Part shown: piece by piece, positions 32,766 through 40,993 of the stretch
Numbering within the stretch: position 1 is the stretch's first letter
Layout: the number at the start of each line of letters is the position of its first letter
From: Bryobacterales bacterium
GTDB taxonomy: Bacteria; Acidobacteriota; Terriglobia; Bryobacterales; Bryobacteraceae
Assembly: GCA_016716385.1 (NCBI GenBank)
Contig: JADJWL010000014.1
Span: forward strand, 1-64,000
Reading direction: 5' to 3'
DNA length: 64,000 bases
Program-made: the position numbers and the translations under genes
The notes under the pieces: model-generated
Told to the model about the DNA's origin: nothing
The model's database searches: none
The model's input: only the letters and a program-made list of their open reading frames with translations

Positions 32766-34743
32766 TCAAGAGGGCCGTCAGACCGGCCTCGTCGAGGATG
32801 GGAACGCCCAGATCCTGAGCTTTGGCGAGTTTCGAGCCCGCCTCCTCACCGGCCACCACGTAGTGCGTTTTTCCGCTCACCGATCCGCTCACCTTGCCGC
32901 CCGCCGCCTCGATCCTGGCCTTCGCTTCCTCCCGCGTCAGGGTAGGCAGCGTTCCTGTCAAAACGAAGGTCTTGCCCGCCAGGCGGCCGGTTGTCCTCTC
33001 CTTTATCGGATGATCGAAGCGTAAACCTTTGCCCCTGAGACGCTCGACAAGCTCCAAATTGCGCGGTTCGTCGAAAAATTCCCGGATGGAAGCGGACACC
33101 TTCGGCCCGACCTCTTCCGCCTGGCACAGGGTCTCGGGATCCGCCTCGCGGATCCTGTCGAGGGAGCCGAACGTCTGGGCGAGCAGTTGCGCGGTGCGTT
33201 CGCCGACAAAGCGGATCCCCAAGCCCCCGATCACCCGCGGCAGGGGATTGGCGCGGGACTTGTCGATATTTCGCACCAGGTTGTCGGCCGACTTCTGCCC
33301 CATGCGTTCCAAGCCGGCCAGCTGGCCGGCCGTCAGGTCGTACAGGTCGGCGACGCTGCGGACCAGACCACGGTCGACCAATTGATCCACCACGGCTTCG
33401 CCGAGGCCGTCGATCGCCATCACCGGGCGCGACGCGAAGTGCAGAACCGATTCCTTCAGCCGCGCGGGACAGTTCGTATTCACGCAGCGCGACGCGGCTT
33501 CGCTCTCTTCGCGCACGATGTGCCCGCCGCACACCGGACACTCCGCGGGCATCCGGAAGGGCCGCCTGTCCGCGCCCTGCGCGGTCACGCGCACGACCTT
33601 CGGGATCACGTCGCCCGAACGCTCGATGAGCACGCCGTCGCCGATCTCGACGCCGAGGCGGCGGATTTCGTCCTCGTTGTGCAGCGTGGCGCGGGAGACC
33701 GTCACTCCGCTCACCGCCACCGGCCGCAGATGCGCCACGGGGGTGAGCGCTCCTGTGCGGCCGACCTGGACCTCGATCGCCTCGACGACCGTTTCCGCCT
33801 GGCGCGCGGCGTACTTGAAGGCGATTGCCCAGCGCGGCGCCTTGGCCGTCCAGCCGAAGCGGTTCTGCTGCGGGATCGAGTCGACCTTGACGACCACGCC
33901 GTCGATCTCGTAGGGCAACTCCTCCCGCCGCCGCTCCCATTCGGCGAGGAACTCGCGCAATTCAGCGGCATTCCCACAGAGCCGGCGGTGGGGGTTTACC
34001 TTGAAGCCCAGGCGCGAGAGTTCATTGAGGCTCTCCCAATGGCTTTGCATGACCGGGACGCCATCCCGCAGCAGGAGGTAGGCGTGGAAGTCGAGGCCGC
34101 GGGCCGCCGTGACCTTGGGGTCGAGCGCGCGCAGTCCGCCCGCCGCCGCGTTCCTGGGGTTGGCGAACGCGGCCAGACCCGCCGCCATCCGGCCGGCGTT
34201 GAGCTTCTCGAACGACCGCCGCGTCATGATCGCTTCGCCGCGCACTTCGAACGCGTCCCACTCGCCGGCGACGCGTAGCGGCAAGGAGCGGATCGTCCGG
34301 GCGTTGGTGGTGACGTCCTCGCCGACCTGGCCATCCCCGCGGGTCACCGCTTGCACGAAGAGCCCATCCCGGTAGTGCGCCGCCATCGACAGGCCGTCCA
34401 GCTTCAACTCCGCCACGTACTGTACGGGGTCACCGGCCGCCAGCGCGGCCACACGGCTGAGGAACTCATTCAGTTCGCCCTCGTTCAGTGCGTTGTCGAG
34501 GCTGAGCATGGGCGAAGAGTGCGCCACCTTGACGAACCCGTCGCGCGGAGCGCCGCCGACGCGCTGGGTGGGCGAGTCGGGCGTGAGCAGGTCCGGGTGC
34601 TCGGCTTCGAGCGCCTGGAGCCTGCGCATCAGGGCGTCGTACTCGGCGTCGGTGATCTGGGGCTGGTCGAGGACGTAGTAGAGGTGCTCGTGCCGCCTCA
34701 GGGTTTGCCGCAGCTCGTCGATCTCGGTCTGCACCGGCGCCAT
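32758..34743 (-). CDS. ligA: NAD-dependent DNA ligase LigA
   Basis: A 661-residue protein of normal family length. Domains in order: Ia (Tyr-rich NMN-binding part, residues 1-65), adenylation with catalytic Lys114 in AELKLDGLSM, OB fold, Cys4 zinc finger (CPVCGG then CVNTNCPARL), helix-hairpin-helix repeats (VIGGLGIRFVG), and C-terminal BRCT (GKTFVLTGTLPTLTREEAKARIEAAGGKVSGSVS region). It seals nicks in replication and repair. An unusual point is its position as the first gene of an operon with a cyclase and caspase. A palindromic -10 sequence (CATTATAATG, 34751-34760) lies 8 nt upstream of the start codon. Confidence 0.95.
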   Translation of the reverse strand: MAPVQTEIDELRQTLRRHEHLYYVLDQPQITDAEYDALMRRLQALEAEHPDLLTPDSPTQRVGGAPRDGFVKVAHSSPMLSLDNALNEGELNEFLSRVAALAAGDPVQYVAELKLDGLSMAAHYRDGLFVQAVTRGDGQVGEDVTTNARTIRSLPLRVAGEWDAFEVRGEAIMTRRSFEKLNAGRMAAGLAAFANPRNAAAGGLRALDPKVTAARGLDFHAYLLLRDGVPVMQSHWESLNELSRLGFKVNPHRRLCGNAAELREFLAEWERRREELPYEIDGVVVKVDSIPQQNRFGWTAKAPRWAIAFKYAARQAETVVEAIEVQVGRTGALTPVAHLRPVAVSGVTVSRATLHNEDEIRRLGVEIGDGVLIERSGDVIPKVVRVTAQGADRRPFRMPAECPVCGGHIVREESEAASRCVNTNCPARLKESVLHFASRPVMAIDGLGEAVVDQLVDRGLVRSVADLYDLTAGQLAGLERMGQKSADNLVRNIDKSRANPLPRVIGGLGIRFVGERTAQLLAQTFGSLDRIREADPETLCQAEEVGPKVSASIREFFDEPRNLELVERLRGKGLRFDHPIKERTTGRLAGKTFVLTGTLPTLTREEAKARIEAAGGKVSGSVSGKTHYVVAGEEAGSKLAKAQDLGVPILDEAGLTALLND

Positions 34744-34750
34744 CGTTCCC

Positions 34751-34760
34751 CATTATAATG
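34751..34760. promoter_or_regulatory. Palindromic bidirectional -10 element between ligA and lipid kinase
   Basis: CATTATAATG reads the same on both strands, so both directions have a perfect TATAAT: 34754-34759 rightward and 34757-34752 leftward. LigA would start with almost no leader, while the rightward transcript would begin near 34766. No convincing -35 is visible either way. Confidence 0.4.
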
Positions 34761-34795
34761 AGGGGGTTCACAACACCGAAGAAAAGAGTCCGCCG

Positions 34796-35716
34796 ATCTC
34801 CATCCAGCAACAGGCATCCCTGATCTACAATCCCGCGGCGGGACGGTTCAAGCGGGGGTTGCAGCCTGTGGAGCGCGCCCTCGACGTGTTGCGCGCCGAA
34901 GGGTTCACGGTGGAGGCCCGGTCGACCAACGGACCGGGGTCTGCGGGTGAAGTCGCGCGGGCTGCGGCCGAAAGCGGCGCGTCGCTGGTGATCGCCTATG
35001 GCGGGGACGGCACGATCAACGAAACCGCCGCTGGCCTTACCGGCACCGGCGTCCCCCTCGCCATTCTTCCGGGCGGGACGGCGAACGTGCTGGCCAACGA
35101 ACTGCGTCTGCCCGGCTCCGCAGAGCAGGTGGCCCGGGAATTGTCCGCCTACCGCCCGGTCCGCATTGCCGCCGGGCAGTTGTGCGTGGAACAGACGGCG
35201 CCGCGCCTCTTCCTGCTGATGGCCGGAGCGGGCCTGGACGCGCATATCGTGGAACACCTGCCGCTTGAGTTCAAGCGCCGGTGGGGGAAGTTCGGCTACT
35301 GGATCGGAGGCTTCCGCCAGTTGGGACGGACGTTCGAAGAGTTCGACGTCACCGTTGCGGGACGGACCTTCCGCGCGTCGTTCGCTCTGTTCAGCCGGGT
35401 CCGGAATTATGGCGGAGACCTGGAGATCGCGCGTCACGTCACCCTGCTCGACGACGATTTCGAAATTCTGCTGTTCAGCGGCAGCAGTTCCTTGCGGTAC
35501 CTGCGGTACTTTGGAGCGGTCCTGTTGAACCGGCTGGAATCGACCCCCGGCGTCACGGTACTGCGGGCGCGGGAAGCGGAGATCGCCCCGGCTACGGGCG
35601 TGTTTCTGCAGGTGGACGGCGAAGCGGCGGGGCGCGTCCCGGCGCGGATTCGCATTATTCCGGACGCGTTGACGATGCTGATTCCGCCCGGATACCTGAA
35701 CCGGCGAACTGCCTAG
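34796..35716 (+). CDS. Diacylglycerol kinase-like lipid kinase (YegS/LcbA type)
   Basis: A protein of about 306 residues from the position used here. The family's first strand and motif SLIYNPAAG is encoded from 34817, and GGDGTINETAAGL (the active-site GGDG) follows, then LPGGTANVLANEL. There is no ATG, GTG or TTG in frame between the predicted transcription start and the motif. The first canonical start is TTG 34859, which would remove the conserved strand. ATC 34796 (with GAAGAAAAGAG upstream) or CTG 34820 are candidate rare starts. The family phosphorylates diacylglycerol or related lipids at the membrane. It ends in CTAG, which serves as stop codon also for dprA on the other strand. Function confident, start uncertain. 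Confidence 0.8.
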   Translation: MSIQQQASLIYNPAAGRFKRGLQPVERALDVLRAEGFTVEARSTNGPGSAGEVARAAAESGASLVIAYGGDGTINETAAGLTGTGVPLAILPGGTANVLANELRLPGSAEQVARELSAYRPVRIAAGQLCVEQTAPRLFLLMAGAGLDAHIVEHLPLEFKRRWGKFGYWIGGFRQLGRTFEEFDVTVAGRTFRASFALFSRVRNYGGDLEIARHVTLLDDDFEILLFSGSSSLRYLRYFGAVLLNRLESTPGVTVLRAREAEIAPATGVFLQVDGEAAGRVPARIRIIPDALTMLIPPGYLNRRTA

Positions 35717-36876
35717 CTGTTCCAGACCTTGACGAAGTTTTTCCCGGGCAACTGCCGGACCTGCCCGCTCATTTCCATCTCGAAGAGCGCTGCCAGGATC
35801 TCCGAGGGCGACCGGTGATCCCCCTTCTCCAGCAGATCGTCAAGACTCGTGTTCGCATCCACACGAAGCTGGCCCAGGATCCAACGATTCAATTCCGAGC
35901 CTGGATTTTCGAGCGGAAGCGCCGTCTGCTCGGGCTCCGCGCGCAGCCCGCGGGCTGTGAAGACGCGGCGCCGGGCCTCGCTCGGCAAGCCTTCGATCAC
36001 GTCGTTCCAGTCCTGCACCAGGTGCGCGCCCTGCTTCAGCAGCAGGTTCGGTCCCCAGCTCTGCGGGGAAGTGATGTTGCCGGGAATCGCGAATACCTCC
36101 CTGCCCTGCTCGAGCGCCAACCTCGCCGTAATCGTGGAGCCGCTGTACTGCGCCCCTTCAACGACCAGGGTTCCGGCGCTCATCCCGCTGATGATGCGGT
36201 TGCGGATGGGAAAGTTCTGGGGAAAGGCGGTGGAACCCATTGGAAACTCACTCAGGATGAGGCCGCGCGCGGCGATATCGTCGGCCAAGCGGCGGTTTTC
36301 CGACGGGTAGATGACATCGGCGCCGCAGCCAAAGACGGCGATCGTGTTCCCCTCGACACTGAGCGCGCCACGGTGAGCCGCCGTATCGACGCCGCGCGCC
36401 ATCCCGCTGGCAATGGTCAGGCTGGCCAGCGCGAGGTCGGCGGCCATTTTTTCGGCGACCGCCAGCCCGTAGCGGGTGGGACGCCGCGTGCCGACGATGC
36501 CGATCATCGGCGACTGAAGAAGTTCGACGCGTCCTCGCGCGAACAGAACGACGGGGGGATCGTAGATTTCCCGCAACAGCTCCGGGTAGCTGGGATGACT
36601 GATCGGGATCAACGTTGCCTGGGCGGCGCGCAGGCGTTCCTGCTGCGTGATTGCTTCGTCATAGGAACAGCCGCTGGCGATCGATTGCGCGACGGCGCCG
36701 GGAATCCCCAGCCCTTCGAGTTCCGAGCGGGAGGCCTGGAAGATCGCCCGGGGCGTTCGCAAACGCTGGACCAGACGGCCGGCATTCCGGGTCCCCAGTC
36801 CCGGCACGAGGCGCAGGGCGAGCCAGTCGGCTTCCTCTTCCCGGGTCAGAGCGAACGGAGCAGGTGCGGTCATCAC
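35713..36876 (-). CDS. dprA: DNA-processing protein DprA
   Basis: A 387-residue protein. An N-terminal helix-hairpin-helix (LRLVPGLGTRNAGRLV), the Rossmann-like DprA core with GIVGTRRPTRYG, SGMARGVDTAAHRGAL and GNTIAVFGCGADVIYPSENRRL, then PIRNRIISGMS and EFPMGSTAFPQNFPIR, and a C-terminal winged helix (LDDLLEKGDHRSPSEILAALFEMEMSG region). It loads RecA onto incoming single-stranded DNA in natural transformation. MM at the start gives two possible initiation codons one residue apart. It converges on the lipid kinase with overlapping stop codons. Confidence 0.94.
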   Translation of the reverse strand: MMTAPAPFALTREEEADWLALRLVPGLGTRNAGRLVQRLRTPRAIFQASRSELEGLGIPGAVAQSIASGCSYDEAITQQERLRAAQATLIPISHPSYPELLREIYDPPVVLFARGRVELLQSPMIGIVGTRRPTRYGLAVAEKMAADLALASLTIASGMARGVDTAAHRGALSVEGNTIAVFGCGADVIYPSENRRLADDIAARGLILSEFPMGSTAFPQNFPIRNRIISGMSAGTLVVEGAQYSGSTITARLALEQGREVFAIPGNITSPQSWGPNLLLKQGAHLVQDWNDVIEGLPSEARRRVFTARGLRAEPEQTALPLENPGSELNRWILGQLRVDANTSLDDLLEKGDHRSPSEILAALFEMEMSGQVRQLPGKNFVKVWNS

Positions 36877-36936
36877 CGGTAATAGTGCGGTGCGCGGGAA
36901 CTTTGTCTCACCCCTGAAGCAAGAAAATTTGGAGGG

Positions 36937-37080
36937 CTACGCCTGTGGCTGAAATCTCCGCAGGATCGCCGCCCGGTGACGGCGCTCCCTCCGGCGCTGG
37001 AAGAGCCGCATGAGGACGAGGGCTGCCAATGTGCCGAGGCTGGCGTCGGCTAGCAGCGGAATGAACTGTTCTCCGGACAT
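36937..37080 (-). CDS. Possible 47-residue membrane protein
   Basis: A short frame with a membrane-protein look: MSGEQFIPLLADASLG, then a hydrophobic helix (TLAALVLMRLF), then a very basic tail (QRRRERRHRAAILRRFQ). The start codon lies in one arm of a perfect 8-bp hairpin (ACATGCCC-N6-GGGCATGT, 37077-37098), which could control initiation. The RBS is weak. It is not in a family I know. It could be a chance frame in the 313-nt gap between dprA and the oxidoreductase, and this is the best small candidate there. Confidence 0.35.
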   Translation of the reverse strand: MSGEQFIPLLADASLGTLAALVLMRLFQRRRERRHRAAILRRFQPQA

Positions 37081-37153
37081 GCCCCAGGGAGGGCATGTGC
37101 AGTGCCAGAGAACCTCCCTGCTTTTTCAATCAGATATGCGATGCGCCATGCAT

Positions 37154-37186
37154 CCGCGTGCCAAAATAGCGCCCCGCGTGCCAAAA
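37154..37186 (-). promoter_or_regulatory. 13-bp direct repeat at 20-bp period, sigma-54 -24-like
   Basis: CCGCGTGCCAAAA occurs at 37154-37166 and again at 37174-37186, exactly two helical turns apart. Read leftward each contains TTGGCACG, the -24 core of sigma-54 promoters. For the copy at 37186 a GC dinucleotide sits at the right distance for -12, although the preceding TT is missing. The only leftward gene is the small frame at 36937. Direct repeats at this period could equally be a dimer-binding operator. Confidence 0.35.
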
Positions 37187-37189
37187 CGG

Positions 37190-38317
37190 TCACGCTGAGG
37201 CCAGCATCTCGTCCCAGGTGACCTGGCGCTTCTGCTCTACGGCCATGCGTCCCAGGAGCGCCGTGAAGGTGGCATCGGCGGCGTCGAACGCCATGTTCCG
37301 CCTCTTGCCGGCCAGGACTTCGTCGAGGAACAGCGCCACGGCGTCGTTGGTGATCTCACGCTTCGATTTCACAAGGACCTCATCGTTCTCGCCGCGGTGC
37401 CACTTGTAGGAGGTGCGGGTGGTTTCGAGAATGCCTTCCGAGCCGTAGAACTGCTCGGCGACATCCCAGTACCGTTTGACGGCGAGTTGGGTCGCGGTGA
37501 GATAGCCGCAGAGGCCTCCGGGATAGTGGTAGGTGAGATTGAGGTGGTCGGTGTTGTCGCCGAAGGCGCGGGCACGGCGGCCCCCGGCGCCGACGGCGGA
37601 AACCGGGTGCGCCTGGGCGAACCAGTTGAGCACGTCGAGGCCGTGGCAATCCTGTTCGACGATGAAGTCCCCGGAGGTTTCCTTGAACGCCGACCAGTGG
37701 CGGATCTTCTGCTCCCCGGGCGGAAACGGCGAGTCGAACGGCGCCAGCCGGGCGCCGCCGAGGATCCATTCGCTGCGCATGAGAAGGAGGTCGCCCAATT
37801 CGCCGCCGCGCAGGATCTTTTCGGCCGCCAGGTACTCCGGGCTGAAGCGCTGCTGGAAGCCGAAGACGATCACCTTCGCCGGGTCGGCCTCGCGGGCGGC
37901 GCGCACAAGGCGCTTCGTGCCGGCGACATCGGCTGCCGCCGGTTTCTCGCAGTAAATGTGCCGGTTGGCGCGGACGGCGGCCTCGAAATGCTCGGGGTGG
38001 AGCCAGACGGGCGTGGCGATCAGGATGACGTCGAGGCCGGGATGCGCCAGCAGGTCGCGGTAATCCTTGAAGACCGGCGCGGTCGCCGCACTGGGAATCT
38101 GCGTCTTGGCGCGGTCGATCTGGTCGGGGAAGACGTCGCAGAGGGCGGCGATGCGCGCCCGCCCGTCGTTGACAAACAGGCCGCCGACGTAGCGACCGCG
38201 CCCGCCGGTCCCGAGGATGCCGACCGAGACCGCGGAGTTGGCCCTCGACGAACGGACAGAACTCAAAGCCGTGGCGGCGGACAGTCCCGCCAGCGCCCGG
38301 CGCCGGGTGATGGTCAT
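37190..38317 (-). CDS. Gfo/Idh/MocA family oxidoreductase, Tat-exported
   Basis: A 375-residue protein with a twin-arginine start (TITRRRALAGLSAATALSS). The NAD(P)-binding VGILGTGGRGRYVGG follows, then LLAHPGLDVILIATPVWLHPEHFEAAVRA and HIYCEKPAA (conserved EKP) and a C-terminal alpha/beta substrate domain with the DIxxHxxD-like QDCHGLDVLNWF. Family members oxidise sugars, inositols or glycosides. Exported versions such as Nag-type glycosidases use tightly bound NAD. The SDR gene upstream on the same strand is 42 nt away and may be co-transcribed. Confidence 0.85.
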   Translation of the reverse strand: MTITRRRALAGLSAATALSSVRSSRANSAVSVGILGTGGRGRYVGGLFVNDGRARIAALCDVFPDQIDRAKTQIPSAATAPVFKDYRDLLAHPGLDVILIATPVWLHPEHFEAAVRANRHIYCEKPAAADVAGTKRLVRAAREADPAKVIVFGFQQRFSPEYLAAEKILRGGELGDLLLMRSEWILGGARLAPFDSPFPPGEQKIRHWSAFKETSGDFIVEQDCHGLDVLNWFAQAHPVSAVGAGGRRARAFGDNTDHLNLTYHYPGGLCGYLTATQLAVKRYWDVAEQFYGSEGILETTRTSYKWHRGENDEVLVKSKREITNDAVALFLDEVLAGKRRNMAFDAADATFTALLGRMAVEQKRQVTWDEMLASA

Positions 38318-38359
38318 GCGTGCTCCTTTTCAGGCATCGGGGAGCACGCCTGGGGCCAC

Positions 38360-39151
38360 TCAGGAACTTCTGCGCCGCCAGCGTCCGCTATAGAACTCGG
38401 CCGTGTCCTCGTTCCAGGTGCCGAACTTGGAGGCCATCTGGCCGCCGTCGACGACGAGTGTCGTCCCGGTGATGAACGACGCAAGATTGGAGGCGAGGAA
38501 CGCGATGGCGTTGCCGACCTCCTCCGGCTCGCCGCCCCTTCCAAGGGCAATCTGTTGAAAATACGGCTTGACCACGGCTGGAGTATCGAAGTGGCGCTGG
38601 GTCAGGCGGGTGCGGATGAGTCCCGGACACACGGCGTTGACGCGGATGCCGTAGGGACCGAGTTCATTGGCGGCCGTATGGATCAGGCCAAGGAGTCCGG
38701 CTTTGCTCGCATTGTAGGCGGTGAGCCGCGCTTCTCCGTCGAACGAATTCGTCGAGGCGGTGAGCACGATGGAGCCGCCGCGGGGTTGCATGACGCGCGC
38801 CGCCGCCTGGACGGTGTGAAATGCCCCAGTCAGGTTGACGGCCAGAGTGCGGTCCCAGGCGTCAGCGGGATGATCGAGGAACTCGTGCTCGGCAGCCATC
38901 CCGGCGTTGGCGACCACGATGTCGATGTCGCCGCAGCGGGCGAAGGCGGCGTCGAGGGACGCGCGGCTGGTGACATCGACGACGGCGCCATCGCCGCCCA
39001 GCTTGGCGCCGGCTTCGGCGGGCTTTTCGCGATCGAGGTCGAAAATCCAGACGCGCGCCCCGCCGGCAGCCAATGCCGAAGCCGCCGCCCATCCGATTCC
39101 ATTCGCGCCGCCGGTGACGACGGCGGTCTTTCCCGTAAAGTCCAAGGCCAT
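38360..39151 (-). CDS. Short-chain dehydrogenase/reductase (SDR)
   Basis: A 263-residue classical SDR. TGGANGIG is the NAD-binding motif (residues about 13-20), NAGMA follows, then Ser in VLTASTNSF and Tyr-x3-Lys in LTAYNASKAG are the catalytic residues, and PGLIRTRLT is the usual cofactor loop. D/DR residues (FDLDR after strand 2) suggest NAD(H) preference. It is 42 nt upstream of the Gfo/Idh gene. The substrate is unknown, and sugars or polyols are plausible. Confidence 0.88.
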   Translation of the reverse strand: MALDFTGKTAVVTGGANGIGWAAASALAAGGARVWIFDLDREKPAEAGAKLGGDGAVVDVTSRASLDAAFARCGDIDIVVANAGMAAEHEFLDHPADAWDRTLAVNLTGAFHTVQAAARVMQPRGGSIVLTASTNSFDGEARLTAYNASKAGLLGLIHTAANELGPYGIRVNAVCPGLIRTRLTQRHFDTPAVVKPYFQQIALGRGGEPEEVGNAIAFLASNLASFITGTTLVVDGGQMASKFGTWNEDTAEFYSGRWRRRSS

Positions 39152-39241
39152 GGTTCGGTTCTACCACAGGCTTCGGCTTGACAGCCGCCGGGGGTGCGTC
39201 GTCGATGAACCTGGGGGGCGGTTAGCGCGGCGGACCGGCCG

Positions 39242-40873
39242 CTATTCCACCAGAAGCCGTTCGGCGTTGCGGCGGGCTTCCGGCGTGAGCGTGGCGCCGG
39301 ACAGCATGCGCGCCAGCTCTTCAACGCGGCCCGCGCGGTCGAGCGGAACCACCGTCGCCTCGGTCCGGCCGCCGGACTCCCGCTTTTCCACACGGTAGTG
39401 GTGGTGCGCGAAACCGGCCACCTGGGGCAGGTGGGTCACGCAGAGCACCTGGTCCTGCGCGGCGAGCGCACGGAGGCGGCGCCCGATACCTTCCGCCGCC
39501 CTGCCTCCGACTCCGGCGTCGACCTCGTCGAAGACCAGCGTCCGGCGACCACCCTGAGCCGCCAGACAGGTCTTGAGGGCCAGGGCGATGCGGGACATTT
39601 CGCCGCCTGAGGCGACCCGGTCGAGCGGCCGCGGCTCTTCGCCGAGGTTGGCCGAGACGAGGAATCGGACGGCGTCGGCCCCCTGAGCGCTCCACGCAGC
39701 CGGAGTCATTTCGACCCGGAAGACCGTCCTCTCCATTGCCAGGGGACGGAGTTCGGCAGCGACCCGGGAAGCCAGTTTGTCCCCCGCCGCGCGGCGAGCG
39801 GCGCTGACGGCCGCCGCCTTCTCTTCAAACAGAAGGGCGGCCCCAGCCAGTTCGCGCCGGAGCGCCTCCAGGCGCTCCCCGGCGGTCTCGAGCGTGGCGA
39901 TGTCTGTCTTGACCTTCTCGCCGTAGGCGATCGCGTCGTCGAGAGTGGGACCATACTTGCGCTTGAGGAGATCGAGCGCGGACAGGCGCTCCTCGACGTC
40001 GTCGATCCTGCCCGGGCTGGCCTCCAGCTTCGACAGGTAGTCGCGCAGGGTGAAGGCGGCCTCCTCGATGGCGATCGACGCCGGGAGAAGGGCATCGGTC
40101 AGCGGACTGAGCGACGGATCGATGCGCGCCAGGTCTTCGATGCGGCGCATCGCCGCGCGCAGCGACGGGAAGGCTGCGCCGTCGCCTTCGTACAGCGCTC
40201 CGAAGGCGGCTGCGGCGTTCTCCTGGACGCGCGCCAGGTTCAACAGGAGGCGGCGTTCGGCTTCGAGGGCTGCGTCCTCGCCAGACTTGGGCGCCACGCG
40301 CTCGATCTCGGAGCGCTGGAACGTCCACAGGTCGAGCAGACGCAGCTTTTCCTGATCGTTGCGTTCAAGCTCGGCGATTTCCTCCTGGAGCCGCGACCAT
40401 TTCCCGTATTCGGCGGCCAGCGGCTCGCTCAGGCCGGCAAACGCATCGAGCATCGCCAGTTGCGCGGCCGGGTCGAACAGCGCCTGCTGGTCGTGCTGAC
40501 CGTGGATATCACCCAGCAGGACGCCCAGTTCCCGCAACAGGCCGGCGGTCACCGGACGGTTGTTGACATAGGCGCGTGATTTTCCGGAAGCCAGCACTTC
40601 GCGCTCAATCAGGATCTCGCCGTCTTCGGTTCCCACGCCGCCGGGCAGCGCCACGCCATCCCGGAGGCTGAAGATGCCGGCCACGCGGGCCCGGTCGGCG
40701 CCGGAGCGCACGATGTCGGCCGAGGAGCGCCCGCCGAACAGAAGCCCGAGGGCGTCCACGACGATGGATTTGCCACTGCCGGTCTCTCCGGTGAGCAGAT
40801 TGAGACCCTCCCCGAACCCGAGGCGGAGGTGTCCGATGACGGCGTAATTCTCGACGGTCAGCTCGTGGAGCAT
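39242..40873 (-). CDS. recN: DNA repair protein RecN
   Basis: A 543-residue SMC-like ATPase. N-terminal MLHELTVENYAVIGHL and Walker A GETGSGKS (29-36) lead to a coiled-coil middle, and the C-terminal ABC signature and Walker B part are in VASGGEMSRIALALK and LVFDEVDAGVGGRAAEGIG. It helps double-strand break repair. The -10 TATAAT (40890-40885, leftward) lies inside the dyad CGAGCC-N10-GGCTCG (40877-40898) just before the start codon, a likely regulatory site. recN is LexA-controlled in other bacteria. Whether that dyad is a LexA box here is not known. Confidence 0.94.
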   Translation of the reverse strand: MLHELTVENYAVIGHLRLGFGEGLNLLTGETGSGKSIVVDALGLLFGGRSSADIVRSGADRARVAGIFSLRDGVALPGGVGTEDGEILIEREVLASGKSRAYVNNRPVTAGLLRELGVLLGDIHGQHDQQALFDPAAQLAMLDAFAGLSEPLAAEYGKWSRLQEEIAELERNDQEKLRLLDLWTFQRSEIERVAPKSGEDAALEAERRLLLNLARVQENAAAAFGALYEGDGAAFPSLRAAMRRIEDLARIDPSLSPLTDALLPASIAIEEAAFTLRDYLSKLEASPGRIDDVEERLSALDLLKRKYGPTLDDAIAYGEKVKTDIATLETAGERLEALRRELAGAALLFEEKAAAVSAARRAAGDKLASRVAAELRPLAMERTVFRVEMTPAAWSAQGADAVRFLVSANLGEEPRPLDRVASGGEMSRIALALKTCLAAQGGRRTLVFDEVDAGVGGRAAEGIGRRLRALAAQDQVLCVTHLPQVAGFAHHHYRVEKRESGGRTEATVVPLDRAGRVEELARMLSGATLTPEARRNAERLLVE

Positions 40874-40876
40874 TGC

Positions 40877-40898
40877 CGAGCCTCATTATAGCGGCTCG
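40877..40898 (-). promoter_or_regulatory. Dyad overlapping the recN -10 box
   Basis: CGAGCC and GGCTCG are perfect 6-bp inverted arms around a 10-bp centre containing TATAAT on the recN strand. A protein bound here would cover the recN promoter. It differs from the E. coli LexA box (CTG-N10-CAG) but has the same N10 spacing. Confidence 0.45.
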
Positions 40899-40967
40899 AT
40901 CGGGAAAACATTCCTGTATACTCATGTTTGGAAGCGGCCCCCGCGCCGGGCGGTTCATCCAGGCCGC

Positions 40968-40973
40968 TATACT
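40968..40973 (+). promoter_or_regulatory. -10 element of the tol-pal operon
   Basis: TATACT 20 nt before the tolQ start codon, and another TATACT at 40917-40922. No clear -35 at either. The short distance would give a leader of about 14 nt. Confidence 0.3.
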
Positions 40974-40993
40974 GGATCGAGACGATAACCGCG

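Noticed and set aside
30888..34743. CBASS- or gasdermin-type anti-phage system because of cyclase plus caspase
   Set aside because: The cyclase is a class III membrane enzyme with CHASE2, not a CD-NTase. The caspase is exported, and no pore-forming effector or Cap protein is near.
36908..37129. A 73-codon leftward frame in the dprA/oxidoreductase gap
   Set aside because: Composition is low-complexity Pro/His/Arg with no membrane segment. The 47-codon frame in another phase looks more like a protein.
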